A stretch of 14,064 bases of DNA from Gammaproteobacteria bacterium (GCA_029335925.2 JARJMX020000185.1:1-14064), one strand, 5' to 3'; positions 6,869 to 14,064 are shown, numbered from the stretch's first letter. The notes: generated from the letters alone by a model not told the origin. Made by a program: numbers and translations.

Positions 6869-8188
6869 GTGGATTCTTCCCCTTCCCCTATCATCCCGCG
6901 CGATGCGCACTGCATCTCGCGCAAGAACATCAGCAAAAATGCCCTCAATGTCCTCTATCGCCTGCACGAGGCCGGTTTTCGGGCCTGCCTGGTCGGTGGT
7001 GGTGTGCGCGACCTACTCCTTGGTCGCGAGCCGAAGGACTTTGATGTGGCCACCGACGCCACACCCGAGCAAGTGCGTCGCCTGTTCCGCAACTGCCGCC
7101 TGATCGGCCGTCGCTTCCGCCTGGCGCACGTGCTGTTCGGCAAGGAGATTGTCGAGGTCGCCACCTTCCGTGCCGCCGGTAATGATGCGCCTGGCCGCGC
7201 CATCGATGAACACGGCCGCCTGCTGCGCGATAACGTGTATGGCACGCTTGAGGATGACGTACAGCGTCGCGACTTCACGGTCAACGCGCTGTATTACGAC
7301 ATCGCCAATTTCTCCGTGCTCGACTACGTCGGTGGCCTGCAGGACCTGCAGGACGGCGTGCTGCGCCTTTTGGGCGATCCCGAGATCCGTTACCGTGAGG
7401 ATCCGGTGCGCATGCTGCGCGCTGCCCGCTTCGCCGCCAAGCTCGGCTTCCGGCTCCACCCGGACACCGAGCGGCCGATCGGTGAGCTGGCGGAACTGCT
7501 TGAGGGTATCCCACCTGCACGTCTGTTCGATGAGTGTGTGAAGCTGTTCCACACCGGCCACGGTGTGGCCTCGTTGCACGAGCTGCGTCGCCTTGAGCTG
7601 TTGCGCTGGCTTCTACCGCCGGTTGACGCGGCTCTCCAGTACACCCGCGACGAAGGCGCGGCGCTGCACTTCATCGAGACCGCGCTGGCCAACACCGACC
7701 GTCGCGTTGCCGAGGGTTTGCCGCTCTCCACCGCCTTCCTGTTTGCTGCGCTGCTGTGGCCGGTGGTGGTGCTGTACGCCCAGGTGCTGGCGCACGAGGG
7801 TCAGCCTGAGGCCGTCCTGCTGCAGCAGGCTGGTGACGAGGCCCTGCGCGCGCTGCAGTCGCGCGTTGCCATTCCACGCCATCTGCAGCTCTTGATTCGT
7901 GAAATCTGGGAAATGCAGCCGCGTTTTGCCCTGCACCAGGGGCGCGAGGTGGCCCGCCTGTACGGTCATCCACGTTTCCGCGCCGCCTACGACTTTCTCC
8001 TATTGCGCGCCCAGAGTGGTGAGCAGCAGGCGACTGAAGATGCGGCTTGGTGGACGGCCTTCCTCGAGGCGAGTCCGGAGCAGCAGCAGAGCGTCTTGAT
8101 GCCTGCGAGCGAGGGCGGACGCAAGCGTCGCCGTGCCCCGCGCCGCCGCAAGGGCAAAGGCGAGGCTGCGGCTACACCGGTCGAGTAA
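6869..8188 (+). CDS. pcnB: Poly(A) polymerase I
   Basis: PcnB adds poly(A) tails to RNA 3' ends, marking them for exonucleolytic decay. The 439-residue product has the class II nucleotidyltransferase core: LVGGGVRDLLLG (41-52), the catalytic pair D57 and D59 in KDFDVAT, then RRFRLAHVLFG, RRDFTVNALYYD and REDPVRMLRAARFAAKLGF, which together identify the PcnB group. The C-terminal tail is a strongly basic run (RKRRRAPRRRKGKG), as in other PcnB proteins, probably contacting RNA. The start must be GTG at 6869: an in-frame TAA lies at 6848-6850 and no ATG precedes the conserved IPRDAHCISRKNIS. The ribosome site is weak (CGGAA). E. coli pcnB uses a poor AUU start that limits expression, so a weak start here may matter. 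folK follows after 5 nt. Confidence 0.95.
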   Translation: MDSSPSPIIPRDAHCISRKNISKNALNVLYRLHEAGFRACLVGGGVRDLLLGREPKDFDVATDATPEQVRRLFRNCRLIGRRFRLAHVLFGKEIVEVATFRAAGNDAPGRAIDEHGRLLRDNVYGTLEDDVQRRDFTVNALYYDIANFSVLDYVGGLQDLQDGVLRLLGDPEIRYREDPVRMLRAARFAAKLGFRLHPDTERPIGELAELLEGIPPARLFDECVKLFHTGHGVASLHELRRLELLRWLLPPVDAALQYTRDEGAALHFIETALANTDRRVAEGLPLSTAFLFAALLWPVVVLYAQVLAHEGQPEAVLLQQAGDEALRALQSRVAIPRHLQLLIREIWEMQPRFALHQGREVARLYGHPRFRAAYDFLLLRAQSGEQQATEDAAWWTAFLEASPEQQQSVLMPASEGGRKRRRAPRRRKGKGEAAATPVE

Positions 8189-8193
8189 GTCTC

Positions 8194-8682
8194 ATGCCGC
8201 TTGCCTATATCGGCTTAGGCAGCAATCTGAATGACCCTGCGAGGCAGATTCGGCGCGCGCTTGGGGTGATCGCCACGTTGCCTGACAGTCGTCTGCTCGC
8301 GGCCTCGCGGCTCTACCGCAGTCCACCGATGGGGCCTTTGGATCAGCCTGAATACATCAATGCGGTGGCGGCCCTGGAGACGGCGCTCGCGCCGCGCGAC
8401 CTGCTGCACGCATTGCAGGCCATCGAGCGCGATTTTGGCCGGGTGCGCCTGCGTCGCTGGGGCGAGCGTATCATCGACCTCGATATCCTGGCGTATGACG
8501 ATCTTTGCCTGGAGTCGCCCGAGCTGACCCTTCCGCACCCCGGTATCGGGGAGCGCGCCTTCGTCCTCCGGCCGTTGGCCGAGCTTGTCCCCGAGCTCGT
8601 CATCCCGGGACTTGGGCCGCTGGCCGAGCTTCTGGCAGCACGCGCCACGGACATCTGCGAACCTCTGGAGGAAATCGCATGA
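8194..8682 (+). CDS. folK: 2-amino-4-hydroxy-6-hydroxymethyldihydropteridine pyrophosphokinase
   Basis: FolK transfers pyrophosphate from ATP to 6-hydroxymethyl-7,8-dihydropterin in tetrahydrofolate synthesis. The 162-residue product has the family signatures: YIGLGSNLND at the N terminus, PEYINAVAALET (about 52-63), W89, the metal-binding aspartates D95 and D97 in RWGERIIDLDIL, and LTLPHPGIGERAFVLRPL. The start is ATG 8194; the frame is open far upstream into pcnB but that extension is unlike any FolK. It lies 5 nt after the pcnB stop and overlaps panB by ATGA, so the three genes are probably cotranscribed. The order pcnB-folK-panB-panC is common in gammaproteobacteria and pairs folate with pantothenate synthesis, which share the one-carbon cofactor used by PanB. 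Confidence 0.96.
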   Translation: MPLAYIGLGSNLNDPARQIRRALGVIATLPDSRLLAASRLYRSPPMGPLDQPEYINAVAALETALAPRDLLHALQAIERDFGRVRLRRWGERIIDLDILAYDDLCLESPELTLPHPGIGERAFVLRPLAELVPELVIPGLGPLAELLAARATDICEPLEEIA

Positions 8683-9488
8683 GCCGACCCTTGACCCTCG
8701 TTGACTTACGCGGCATGAAGTCGCGCGGCGAGCGCATGGTCTGCCTGACCGCTTATGATGCGAGCTTTGCCCGCCTGGTCGAGGCCGCCGGCGCCGAGCT
8801 GGTGCTGGTAGGCGACTCGCTCGGTATGGTGGTGCAGGGGCATGACACCACCCTTCCGGTGACCCTGGACGAGATGATCTACCATACCCGCTGCGTGGCC
8901 CGCGGCTTGAGGTCGGTTGCAGGGCGTGCGATGTTGATCGCCGACCTGCCATTCATGAGCTACGCCACTCCGGAGCAGGCCCTGCACAGCGCGGCCAGAC
9001 TGATGAAGGAGGGGGGCGCGCAGATGGTCAAGCTCGAAGGAGGGGGGCCGCAGCTCGAAACGGTGCAGGCCCTCAGTCGTCAGGGTATCCCGGTGTGTGC
9101 CCATCTCGGCCTCACCCCGCAGTCGGTGCACAAGCTGGGCGGCTACCGCGTTCAGGGCCGCGAACCCAAGGCCGCGCAGGCCATGCTCGAAGATGCTGTA
9201 GCGCTGGAAGCGGCAGGAGCGGATCTTTTGATCCTCGAATGCATCCCAAGCGCTTTGGCTGAGGCCATCACCCGTGCCCTTGCTATCCCGGTGATCGGCA
9301 TCGGCGCCGGTCCCGCCTGTGATGGCCAGGTACTGGTCAGCTACGATCTTTTGGGTCTGAGCCCCCGCCCGCCCAAATTCGTCCGCAACTATGCCCAAAG
9401 CCACGGCGCGCCGGACAAGGCGCTGAAGGCCTTTGTCGACGACGTTCGCCGTGGGGACTTTCCCGGTCCTGAGCACTGCTTTACCTAG
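8679..9488 (+). CDS. panB: 3-methyl-2-oxobutanoate hydroxymethyltransferase
   Basis: PanB makes ketopantoate from 2-oxoisovalerate and methylene-tetrahydrofolate, the first committed step of pantothenate synthesis. The 269-residue product has the conserved CLTAYDASFA, LVGDSLGMVVQGHDTTLPV (metal ligand D46), LIADLPFMSYATPEQA (D89), MVKLEGG (E120), HLGLTPQSVHKLGGYRVQGR, ILECIPSAL (the general base E187 by family alignment) and IPVIGIGAGPACDGQVLV. The ATG at 8679 overlaps the folK stop by four bases and has a near-ideal TGGAGGA ribosome site at 8666-8672, the best in the window apart from the gnd-like gene. The frame extends upstream to 8505 but only inside folK. Confidence 0.97.
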   Translation: MSRPLTLVDLRGMKSRGERMVCLTAYDASFARLVEAAGAELVLVGDSLGMVVQGHDTTLPVTLDEMIYHTRCVARGLRSVAGRAMLIADLPFMSYATPEQALHSAARLMKEGGAQMVKLEGGGPQLETVQALSRQGIPVCAHLGLTPQSVHKLGGYRVQGREPKAAQAMLEDAVALEAAGADLLILECIPSALAEAITRALAIPVIGIGAGPACDGQVLVSYDLLGLSPRPPKFVRNYAQSHGAPDKALKAFVDDVRRGDFPGPEHCFT

Positions 9489-9543
9489 GCTAAGGAAATA
9501 GGGTTATTCCGCCATTTATCCAAGAGCAGAAGCAGTCGCCACC

Positions 9544-10386
9544 ATGCAGACCATCCACACCATTCCCAATCTGCGCGCTGCCATCCGCGCCCTGCGGGCG
9601 AAGGGTAAGCGCATTGCCTTCGTTCCCACCATGGGCAACCTGCATGCCGGGCACCTAGCCCTTGTGGAGCGAGCCCAACGCTCCGCCGACGCCGTGGTGG
9701 TGAGTATTTTCGTCAATCCCCTTCAGTTTGGCGCGGGGGAGGACTTTGAAAGCTACCCACGCACCGAGGAACGGGACGCGGCCTTGCTGGTGGAAGCAGG
9801 GGTCAGGGTGCTGTTCCTGCCCACGGTCGAGGATCTCTATCCGCACGGCCAGACGGACTGTACGCGGGTGATGGTGCCTGAGTTGTCGGACATCTTATGC
9901 GGTGCCTCGCGTCCCGGCCATTTCGTGGGGGTCACCACAATCGTCACCAAGCTGTTCAACATCGTCATGCCCGATGTCGCCGTGTTTGGCGAGAAAGACT
10001 ACCAGCAGCTCGTCATCCTGCGGCGCATGGTGCGCGACCTTAATATGCCGATTGAACTGATCAGCCAGCCGACTGAACGCGAGGCGGATGGCCTGGCGAT
10101 GAGCTCACGTAATGGCTACCTGAGCGCGGAGGAGCGGGCCATTGCTCCCGGCCTCTACCGCACCTTGTGCGCGGCGCGCGAGGCCTTGCGCGCGGGTCAG
10201 GCGCCGGCCATTGTCGAGGCCGAGGCGATCGAGCGTCTGCACGCCTTGGGGTTTGTTCCTGAATACGTCAGCGTGCGCCGTGCCGATGATTTAAGCCATG
10301 CCTTGGTCGGCGAGGTCGGACCCTTACGCATTCTGGCTGCCGCGCGTCTTGGTCGGACGCGTCTGATCGACAATGTCGAGGTTTAG
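9544..10386 (+). CDS. panC: Pantothenate synthetase (pantoate-beta-alanine ligase)
   Basis: PanC activates pantoate with ATP and joins it to beta-alanine to give pantothenate. The 280-residue product has FVPTMGNLHAGH with the nucleotide-binding histidines H34 and H37, VVSIFVNPLQFG (about 52-63), CGASRPGHFVGVTTIVTKLFN, GEKDYQQL (149-156), the KMSKS-like MSSRNGYLS (about 186-194) and a final RLIDNVEV. It lies 55 nt after panB, a larger gap than others in this cluster, and has only a poor purine-rich ribosome site. The beta-alanine supplier panD does not follow, so it must be elsewhere or be replaced by another route. Confidence 0.97.
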   Translation: MQTIHTIPNLRAAIRALRAKGKRIAFVPTMGNLHAGHLALVERAQRSADAVVVSIFVNPLQFGAGEDFESYPRTEERDAALLVEAGVRVLFLPTVEDLYPHGQTDCTRVMVPELSDILCGASRPGHFVGVTTIVTKLFNIVMPDVAVFGEKDYQQLVILRRMVRDLNMPIELISQPTEREADGLAMSSRNGYLSAEERAIAPGLYRTLCAAREALRAGQAPAIVEAEAIERLHALGFVPEYVSVRRADDLSHALVGEVGPLRILAAARLGRTRLIDNVEV

Positions 10387-10413
10387 AGATGTCACGTTCA
10401 ACCGAATGATCGG

Positions 10414-10432
10414 CAGCGTCGTGGCCACGCTG
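10414..10432 (+). terminator. Candidate hairpin after panC
   Basis: CAGCGT (10414-10419) and ACGCTG (10427-10432) form a 6-bp stem with a seven-base loop, 27 nt after the panC stop. The downstream sequence is only loosely T-rich (TTGCCTTTGTT at about 10445-10455), not a proper tract, so this is a weak terminator candidate. Confidence 0.25.
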
Positions 10433-10624
10433 AGCTGATGACCGTTGCCTTTGTTCCACAGGCGATCAAGACCTGGCGCTCGCGCCACGCCCGCGACCTT
10501 TCGCTCGGCATGTTCAGCCTATTCAACGCATCATGCGAGCAGGCAGACGCTGGCCGCCGGGTGGAAACCGCCAGCGATCTTCGGGTTGAGGGCATGGCGG
10601 CGCGGTGAGAGGTGTGCGGGGCGA

Positions 10625-10639
10625 GTGAGCCTGGCTCAC
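10625..10639. terminator. Symmetric hairpin GTGAGC-CTG-GCTCAC between panC and ppc
   Basis: A perfect 6-bp inverted repeat with a three-base loop. It reads the same from both sides, lies between convergent genes and has no T tract on either strand. It may slow polymerase or protect RNA 3' ends; a terminator role is inferred from position only. Confidence 0.25.
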
Positions 10640-10648
10640 GGCTGCCTA

Positions 10649-10713
10649 TAGGAGCGGCGTCCTCGCAGCAAGCGCAGAGGTCTGAGGGGGTCGGCCCGAG
10701 GAGAGGCCTCCTA
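10649..10713. repeat. Inverted pair of REP-like units (BIME-like)
   Basis: TAGGAGCGGCGTCCTCG (10649-10665) is matched in inverse by CGAGGAGAGGCCTCCTA (10697-10713). Twelve of 17 positions pair: six at each end around a 5-by-5 internal loop, across a 31-base spacer. Each arm also contains its own small palindrome (AGGA..TCCT; AGGAG-AGGC-CTCCT). The core TAGGAGCGGC resembles the extragenic palindromic repeats common in Pseudomonas and related gammaproteobacteria. It ends 17 nt from the ppc stop. The family assignment rests on remembered consensus, not a search. Confidence 0.5.
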
Positions 10714-10730
10714 CGGGTTGGACGGGCTAC

Positions 10731-13550
10731 TCAGCCTGTATTGCGCATCCCCGCCGCGATGGCGTTGATGGAACGCAGCAGCGGCAACAGCCACATCTCG
10801 CGTTCTTCGTCGGACAGCGTCTCGTCGCGGTAGCGCTTAAGTAGGGTGACCTGGATGTGGTTGAGCGGGTCCAGGTAGGGGTTGCGGCGCTGCATGGAGG
10901 TGCCGAGCACCGGGTCGATCTCAAGGAGGTCGTCCACGCCGGCGACGCGCAGCACCTCCCGGAGCGTGCGCTGATATTCGCTGCTGATGATGCCGTAGAC
11001 CTGCTCGGCTATGGCGCGGTCCCGGACCAGTTTCGAGTATTCGCGCGCAATGTGCATCTCGCCCTTGGTCAGCGACATCTGGGTATTGCGCAGCAGGCTA
11101 TGGAAGAAGGGCCAGCTGTCGAACATGGCGCGCAAAAGATCGAGCTGCTCCGGATGTTTCTTCTGCCATTGCTCGAGCGCGCTGCCGATACCGAACCAGG
11201 CGGGTAGGGTGTGGCGCGACTGCGCCCAGCCGAAGACCCAAGCAATGGCACGGACGGAGTATTTGGAAATATCACCCTGTTTACGGTGGGAAGGGCGCGA
11301 ACCGATGTTCATCAGACCGATCTCGCGCACCGGGGTGGCCTCGTAGAAATAGGGAATAAAACCTGGGGTGCGGTCGGTGAGCGCGCGATAGGCCTCCTCG
11401 CCAAAGCTTGCCATCTCCGCCATCGCAGCTTCGAACTCAGGACGTGGGCGTGCAACATCCATGACCAAGTGGCGGGTGGCCTTCATCAGGCCGGTAATAC
11501 CCATGGTCAGTTCGTAGATGGCGGTCTCGGTGTTGCTGTATTTGGTGGACAGCACCTCGCCCTGCTCGGTGAATTTGATCTGGCCGAGCACGGTACCGAC
11601 CGGCAGGGACAGGATGGATTCGTGGGTTGGGCCGCCACCGCGGGCGACGGTGCCGCCGCGGCCGTGGAACAGGCGGAAGCGGACATTGCGTGCACGGGTC
11701 AGCTCCAGCACCTTGAGTTGCGCTTGGTACAGGTTCCAGACCGAGGCCAGTACCCCGCCATCCTTGCAGGAGTCGGAGTAGCCGAGCATGACCTCCTGCA
11801 GATCGCCTGAGGCAGCCAGCAGCTCGCGGTAGACCGGGTTATCGAGCAGCAAGGTGAGCACTTGCTCGATGTGCTTAAGGTCCTCAATGGTTTCGAACAG
11901 CGGCGAGATCAGCAGGTTGCAGTACGGTTTGCCATTCGGGTCGTAGCCACAGAGACCGGCGAGGTGGGCGAGGTACATCACTTCCATCACATGGCTCGCC
12001 GCATGGGTCATGGAGATGACGTAGGCCCCGAAGGCGTCCGCACTGACGTTCTGGCGCATGGAACGCATCACGTCGAACACGCGCAGGGTCTGCAGGGTAT
12101 CGGGAGTCAGCGCGTCCGGGTCGATGGCCGGTGCGGGACGCTGGATGCGCTCGGCCAGCACGCGCAGGCGATCTTCCTCGCTGTGGTCGAGGTAGTTCAG
12201 GCCCGGTTCGATCTGATCAAGGATCTCGGCCACCGCCTCGGTGTGGCGAGTGGACTCCTGACGGATGTCGAGTTGGAAGAGGTGGAAGCCGAAGGTCTCC
12301 GCCAGACGGATAAGATCCTTCAGCTCGGCGTCGGCCAGCAGGCGGTCCCCGTTTTCAAGCAGCGAGTCGCGGATGCGGTACAGGTCGCTGATGAATTCGG
12401 CCGCCCCCGGGTAAGCATCGCCCGGCAGCGGCATGGGATGGCCTTTCTTGAGACGACGCACGTATTCCAGGTTGCGCCCCAGGCGGTAGTGCATGATGCG
12501 CAGCTTGGTGCGGTAGGGTTCGTCCTCGAAGTGTTCATCGCCCTCGTTGCCGAACACCGCAGTGACGAAGCGCTGGTCTTCGTCAAGCGCCAGCTGGCGG
12601 GCGCAGATGGTCGGGCAAAGACTGATGGAATGGGTGAGGGTGCGGCCTAGGGCGAACACCCGCTGGCGGTATTCTTCCAGCACCATCTCGGCGGCCATCG
12701 TTACGGCCTGCTCGGTGATCTCCGGAGTGACGTAGGGATTGCCGTCGCGGTCGCCGCCGATCCAGGAGCCGAAGCGCAGGAAACTCGGCACCTTCACCTG
12801 CTGCGCGAGGTCTTGGCCAAAATTGGTGGCGACGGCTTTTTCCAGATAGCGATAGGTGATCGGAACAGCGTCGAAGATGCTCTGGCGGAAGTAGTACAGG
12901 CCTTGGCGGATTTCGTCCTCCACCTTCGGTCGTACGCTGCGCACCTCGTTGGTCTTCCACAGGGCAAGGATGTGGGTTTTGATCGCCTGCACTGTGTTCG
13001 CGTACTCGGCGTAGCCGATGCCGGGGCGGTCCAGCTCGCTGGAGAGGACAAAGATGCGGCGTTGCTGATCCATCACCGTGAGGCGCTTGGCCTCAGTGGG
13101 GTGGGCAGTGAACACCGGGATATACCGCAGATTATCGAGCAGGATCTGCAGCTGACCGGCGGTCATGCCTTCCTTGGAAAACTCGCGCAGGGTATCGTGG
13201 AAGGAGCCTTTCCACAGGTTCAGGCCACGGCGCACCATGCGGCGGCGCTGCTGATGCTGGAACTCTTCCTCGGCGATGTTGACCAGGCTGAAATAGATAC
13301 TAAAAGCGCGCACAACCTGGGTGAGCTTGTCCGCCGGCAACTCCTCGATCACCTCGATCAAGCGGGCCTGGGTGCGGGGATTAGGCTGCTGGCGCTGACG
13401 GATGAAGCCCTTGCGTAGGGTTTCGACGGCCTCGAAAACCTCCTCGCCGGCCTGTTCGAGGAGGATCTCGCCCAGAAGCTGACCGAAAAGTTTGACTCGT
13501 GCGCGCAGGGCGGCATCGTGCTGGGCTTTGGAGGCGGAACGTTTGGGCAT
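10731..13550 (-). CDS. ppc: Phosphoenolpyruvate carboxylase
   Basis: Ppc adds bicarbonate to phosphoenolpyruvate to give oxaloacetate, refilling the TCA cycle or fixing inorganic carbon. The 939-residue product has the catalytic-histidine motif FTAHPTEAKR (H150), GSWIGGDRDGNP, the glycine-rich loop HGRGGTVARGGGPTH (from H629), GSRPSHRKQ, AWVFGWAQSRHTLPAWFG and the invariant C-terminal MRNTG, whose asparagine helps bind the inhibitor aspartate in family structures. Length is slightly over the roughly 880 residues of E. coli, mostly from extra N-terminal and internal segments. The ATG at 13550 has no obvious ribosome site; the upstream bases are AACAAGCCC. It is convergent with panC and divergent from the gnd-like gene. 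A consensus TATAAT 117 nt upstream of the start suggests its own promoter and a leader of about 110 nt. Confidence 0.97.
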   Translation of the reverse strand: MPKRSASKAQHDAALRARVKLFGQLLGEILLEQAGEEVFEAVETLRKGFIRQRQQPNPRTQARLIEVIEELPADKLTQVVRAFSIYFSLVNIAEEEFQHQQRRRMVRRGLNLWKGSFHDTLREFSKEGMTAGQLQILLDNLRYIPVFTAHPTEAKRLTVMDQQRRIFVLSSELDRPGIGYAEYANTVQAIKTHILALWKTNEVRSVRPKVEDEIRQGLYYFRQSIFDAVPITYRYLEKAVATNFGQDLAQQVKVPSFLRFGSWIGGDRDGNPYVTPEITEQAVTMAAEMVLEEYRQRVFALGRTLTHSISLCPTICARQLALDEDQRFVTAVFGNEGDEHFEDEPYRTKLRIMHYRLGRNLEYVRRLKKGHPMPLPGDAYPGAAEFISDLYRIRDSLLENGDRLLADAELKDLIRLAETFGFHLFQLDIRQESTRHTEAVAEILDQIEPGLNYLDHSEEDRLRVLAERIQRPAPAIDPDALTPDTLQTLRVFDVMRSMRQNVSADAFGAYVISMTHAASHVMEVMYLAHLAGLCGYDPNGKPYCNLLISPLFETIEDLKHIEQVLTLLLDNPVYRELLAASGDLQEVMLGYSDSCKDGGVLASVWNLYQAQLKVLELTRARNVRFRLFHGRGGTVARGGGPTHESILSLPVGTVLGQIKFTEQGEVLSTKYSNTETAIYELTMGITGLMKATRHLVMDVARPRPEFEAAMAEMASFGEEAYRALTDRTPGFIPYFYEATPVREIGLMNIGSRPSHRKQGDISKYSVRAIAWVFGWAQSRHTLPAWFGIGSALEQWQKKHPEQLDLLRAMFDSWPFFHSLLRNTQMSLTKGEMHIAREYSKLVRDRAIAEQVYGIISSEYQRTLREVLRVAGVDDLLEIDPVLGTSMQRRNPYLDPLNHIQVTLLKRYRDETLSDEEREMWLLPLLRSINAIAAGMRNTG

Positions 13551-13646
13551 GGGCTTGTTACCGTGGTCTGGGCAACGTGCAGGAAAGAAGCCCCGTCCTC
13601 CGCGAGGCCGTTTGGGCGGTGGGGCCGGATCCCTGCCGTCGCATCA

Positions 13647-13658
13647 TTTGTTCACAAA
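13647..13658. promoter_or_regulatory. Interrupted palindrome TTTGT-TC-ACAAA in the ppc/gnd region
   Basis: Perfect 5-bp arms (13647-13651 and 13654-13658) around a two-base centre. It lies just downstream of the predicted ppc start of transcription and overlaps the weak -35 for the divergent gene, a typical place for a repressor operator. It does not match the CRP or FNR consensus. Function is inferred from symmetry and position. Confidence 0.3.
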
Positions 13659-13666
13659 GAGCATTC

Positions 13667-13672
13667 ATTATA
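13667..13672 (-). promoter_or_regulatory. Consensus -10 box (TATAAT) for ppc
   Basis: Read on the minus strand this is a perfect TATAAT, preceded by GGC. No recognisable -35 stands 16-18 bp upstream, so activation by a regulator is possible. Transcription would start near 13660, leaving about 110 nt before the ppc ATG. On the plus strand the same bases read ATTATAGC, a weaker -10 candidate (TATAGC, 13669-13674) for the gnd-like gene, with TTGTTC at 13648-13653 as a poor -35. Confidence 0.45.
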
Positions 13673-13739
13673 GCCGGAGTGCCGTCGAGGCTGCGCGCCT
13701 GTATCTTTTGGCCTTCATTTTTCCTTGGAGGGCGCACGC

Positions 13740-14064
13740 ATGCGTATAGGTATCTATGGGCTGGGTCGTATGGGGGGCAATATGGCTCGCCGACTGGTGC
13801 GGGCTGGGATCGAGGTGGTGGGGCACAACCGAAGCCCAGGGCCAATCGAGGAGCTGGGTGCGGAAGGGGTGGGTTTCCTGCCGGCCTACTCGCTGGAGGC
13901 CTTCCTTGAGCAGCTGCCCGTGCCGCGCATCGTCTGGTTGATGCTGCCGGCGGGGGAGGCGACGGAGGCGGCGATCGAGAGCCTCTTGCCGCACCTTGCC
14001 CCGGGCGACCTCTTGGTCGACGGCGCCAATGCGTTTTACCAGGATACCCTGCGCCGCGGTGAGC
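13740..14064 (+). CDS. gnd: 6-phosphogluconate dehydrogenase (decarboxylating), N-terminal part
   Basis: The first 108 codons of a gene cut by the window end. The product begins MRIGIYGLGRMGGNMARRL with a Rossmann dinucleotide-binding motif GLGRMG (7-12), then GHNRS (about 28-32, where the NR pair contacts the cofactor in this family), VWLMLPAGEATE, and DLLVDGANAFYQDT, the equivalent of the family's DGGNSxxxDT segment. This matches 6-phosphogluconate dehydrogenase, which converts 6-phosphogluconate to ribulose-5-phosphate and CO2; the compact N terminus suggests the shorter GndA/YqeC-type enzyme, but the diagnostic C-terminal region is missing. The ATG is supported by GGAGGG at 13727-13732, seven bases away. 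It is divergent from ppc across a 189-bp region. 3-hydroxyisobutyrate dehydrogenase relatives are the main alternative. Confidence 0.88.
   Translation, partial: MRIGIYGLGRMGGNMARRLVRAGIEVVGHNRSPGPIEELGAEGVGFLPAYSLEAFLEQLPVPRIVWLMLPAGEATEAAIESLLPHLAPGDLLVDGANAFYQDTLRRGE

Larger units (their letters stand above)
10387..10730. other. 344-bp intergenic region between convergent panC and ppc
   Basis: No supported gene. The panC frame stays open for 74 codons past its TAG (to a TGA at 10606-10608), including a 56-codon frame from ATG 10438 (MTVAFVPQAIKTW...), but I recognise no family and see no ribosome site. The region holds three hairpin-capable elements: 10414-10432, 10625-10639 and the paired REP-like units at 10649-10713. 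Since panC and ppc converge here, both transcripts must end in or beyond this stretch. Confidence 0.6.

Noticed and set aside
9494..9510. Near-palindrome GGAAATAGGGTTATTCC between panB and panC
   Set aside because: Only four base pairs form before mismatches, so neither a hairpin nor a convincing operator is supported.
9534..9546. GCCACCATG at the panC start, resembling a eukaryotic Kozak sequence
   Set aside because: The genome is bacterial, so the match is a coincidence of composition.
11211..13418. Three long plus-strand frames (11211-11810, 11862-12650, 12813-13418) opposite ppc
   Set aside because: All are antisense to conserved ppc codons and have no recognisable domain or ribosome site.
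1..14064. Mobile elements, CRISPR arrays, tRNA or rRNA genes, defence or secretion systems
   Set aside because: I looked for transposase-like proteins, terminal inverted repeats, regularly spaced repeats and tRNA-like arms and saw none. All long genes are core chromosomal functions.

Overview
The window is a gene-dense, GC-rich stretch of ordinary bacterial chromosome from a gammaproteobacterium. The main evidence is the order surE-pcm-(YqaA-type membrane protein)-nlpD-rpoS, a hallmark of that class, plus the pcnB-folK-panB-panC cluster and a ppc gene. No phage, transposon, CRISPR, tRNA or rRNA is visible. I cannot name a genus from sequence alone.

Layout. (1) 21-551, minus strand: a Smr-domain protein transcribed away from surE. 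The two genes share a short intergenic region with overlapping -10 boxes. (2) 637-4347, plus strand: the stress and stationary-phase block surE, pcm, a YqaA-like membrane protein, nlpD and rpoS, tightly packed with overlapping ends. SurE and Pcm deal with damaged nucleotide pools and proteins, NlpD activates septal amidases, and RpoS is the general stress sigma factor. (3) 4425-6715, plus: a fused two-domain ABC ATPase (YejF/DppD-DppF type) without its permease, overlapping a HAD-family phosphatase. (4) 6869-10386, plus: pcnB (RNA 3' polyadenylation), folK (folate pathway), and panB and panC (pantothenate pathway). panD is not in the window. (5) 10387-10730: the only gap over 300 bases, between convergent panC and ppc. 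It holds hairpins and an inverted pair of REP-like units. (6) 10731-13550, minus: ppc, supplying oxaloacetate. (7) 13740 to the window end, plus: the first 108 codons of a 6-phosphogluconate dehydrogenase, divergent from ppc.

I do not see a new multi-gene biological system here. The observations most worth a second look are regulatory. A near-perfect intrinsic-terminator shape lies inside the yqaA reading frame, upstream of nlpD-rpoS. A 14-bp tandem duplication has rebuilt the pcm/yqaA translational junction into a five-codon mini-ORF. An AT-rich patch with rare TTA codons inside nlpD could hold an rpoS promoter. The divergent ppc/gnd region has a consensus -10 box next to a TTTGT-TC-ACAAA palindrome.
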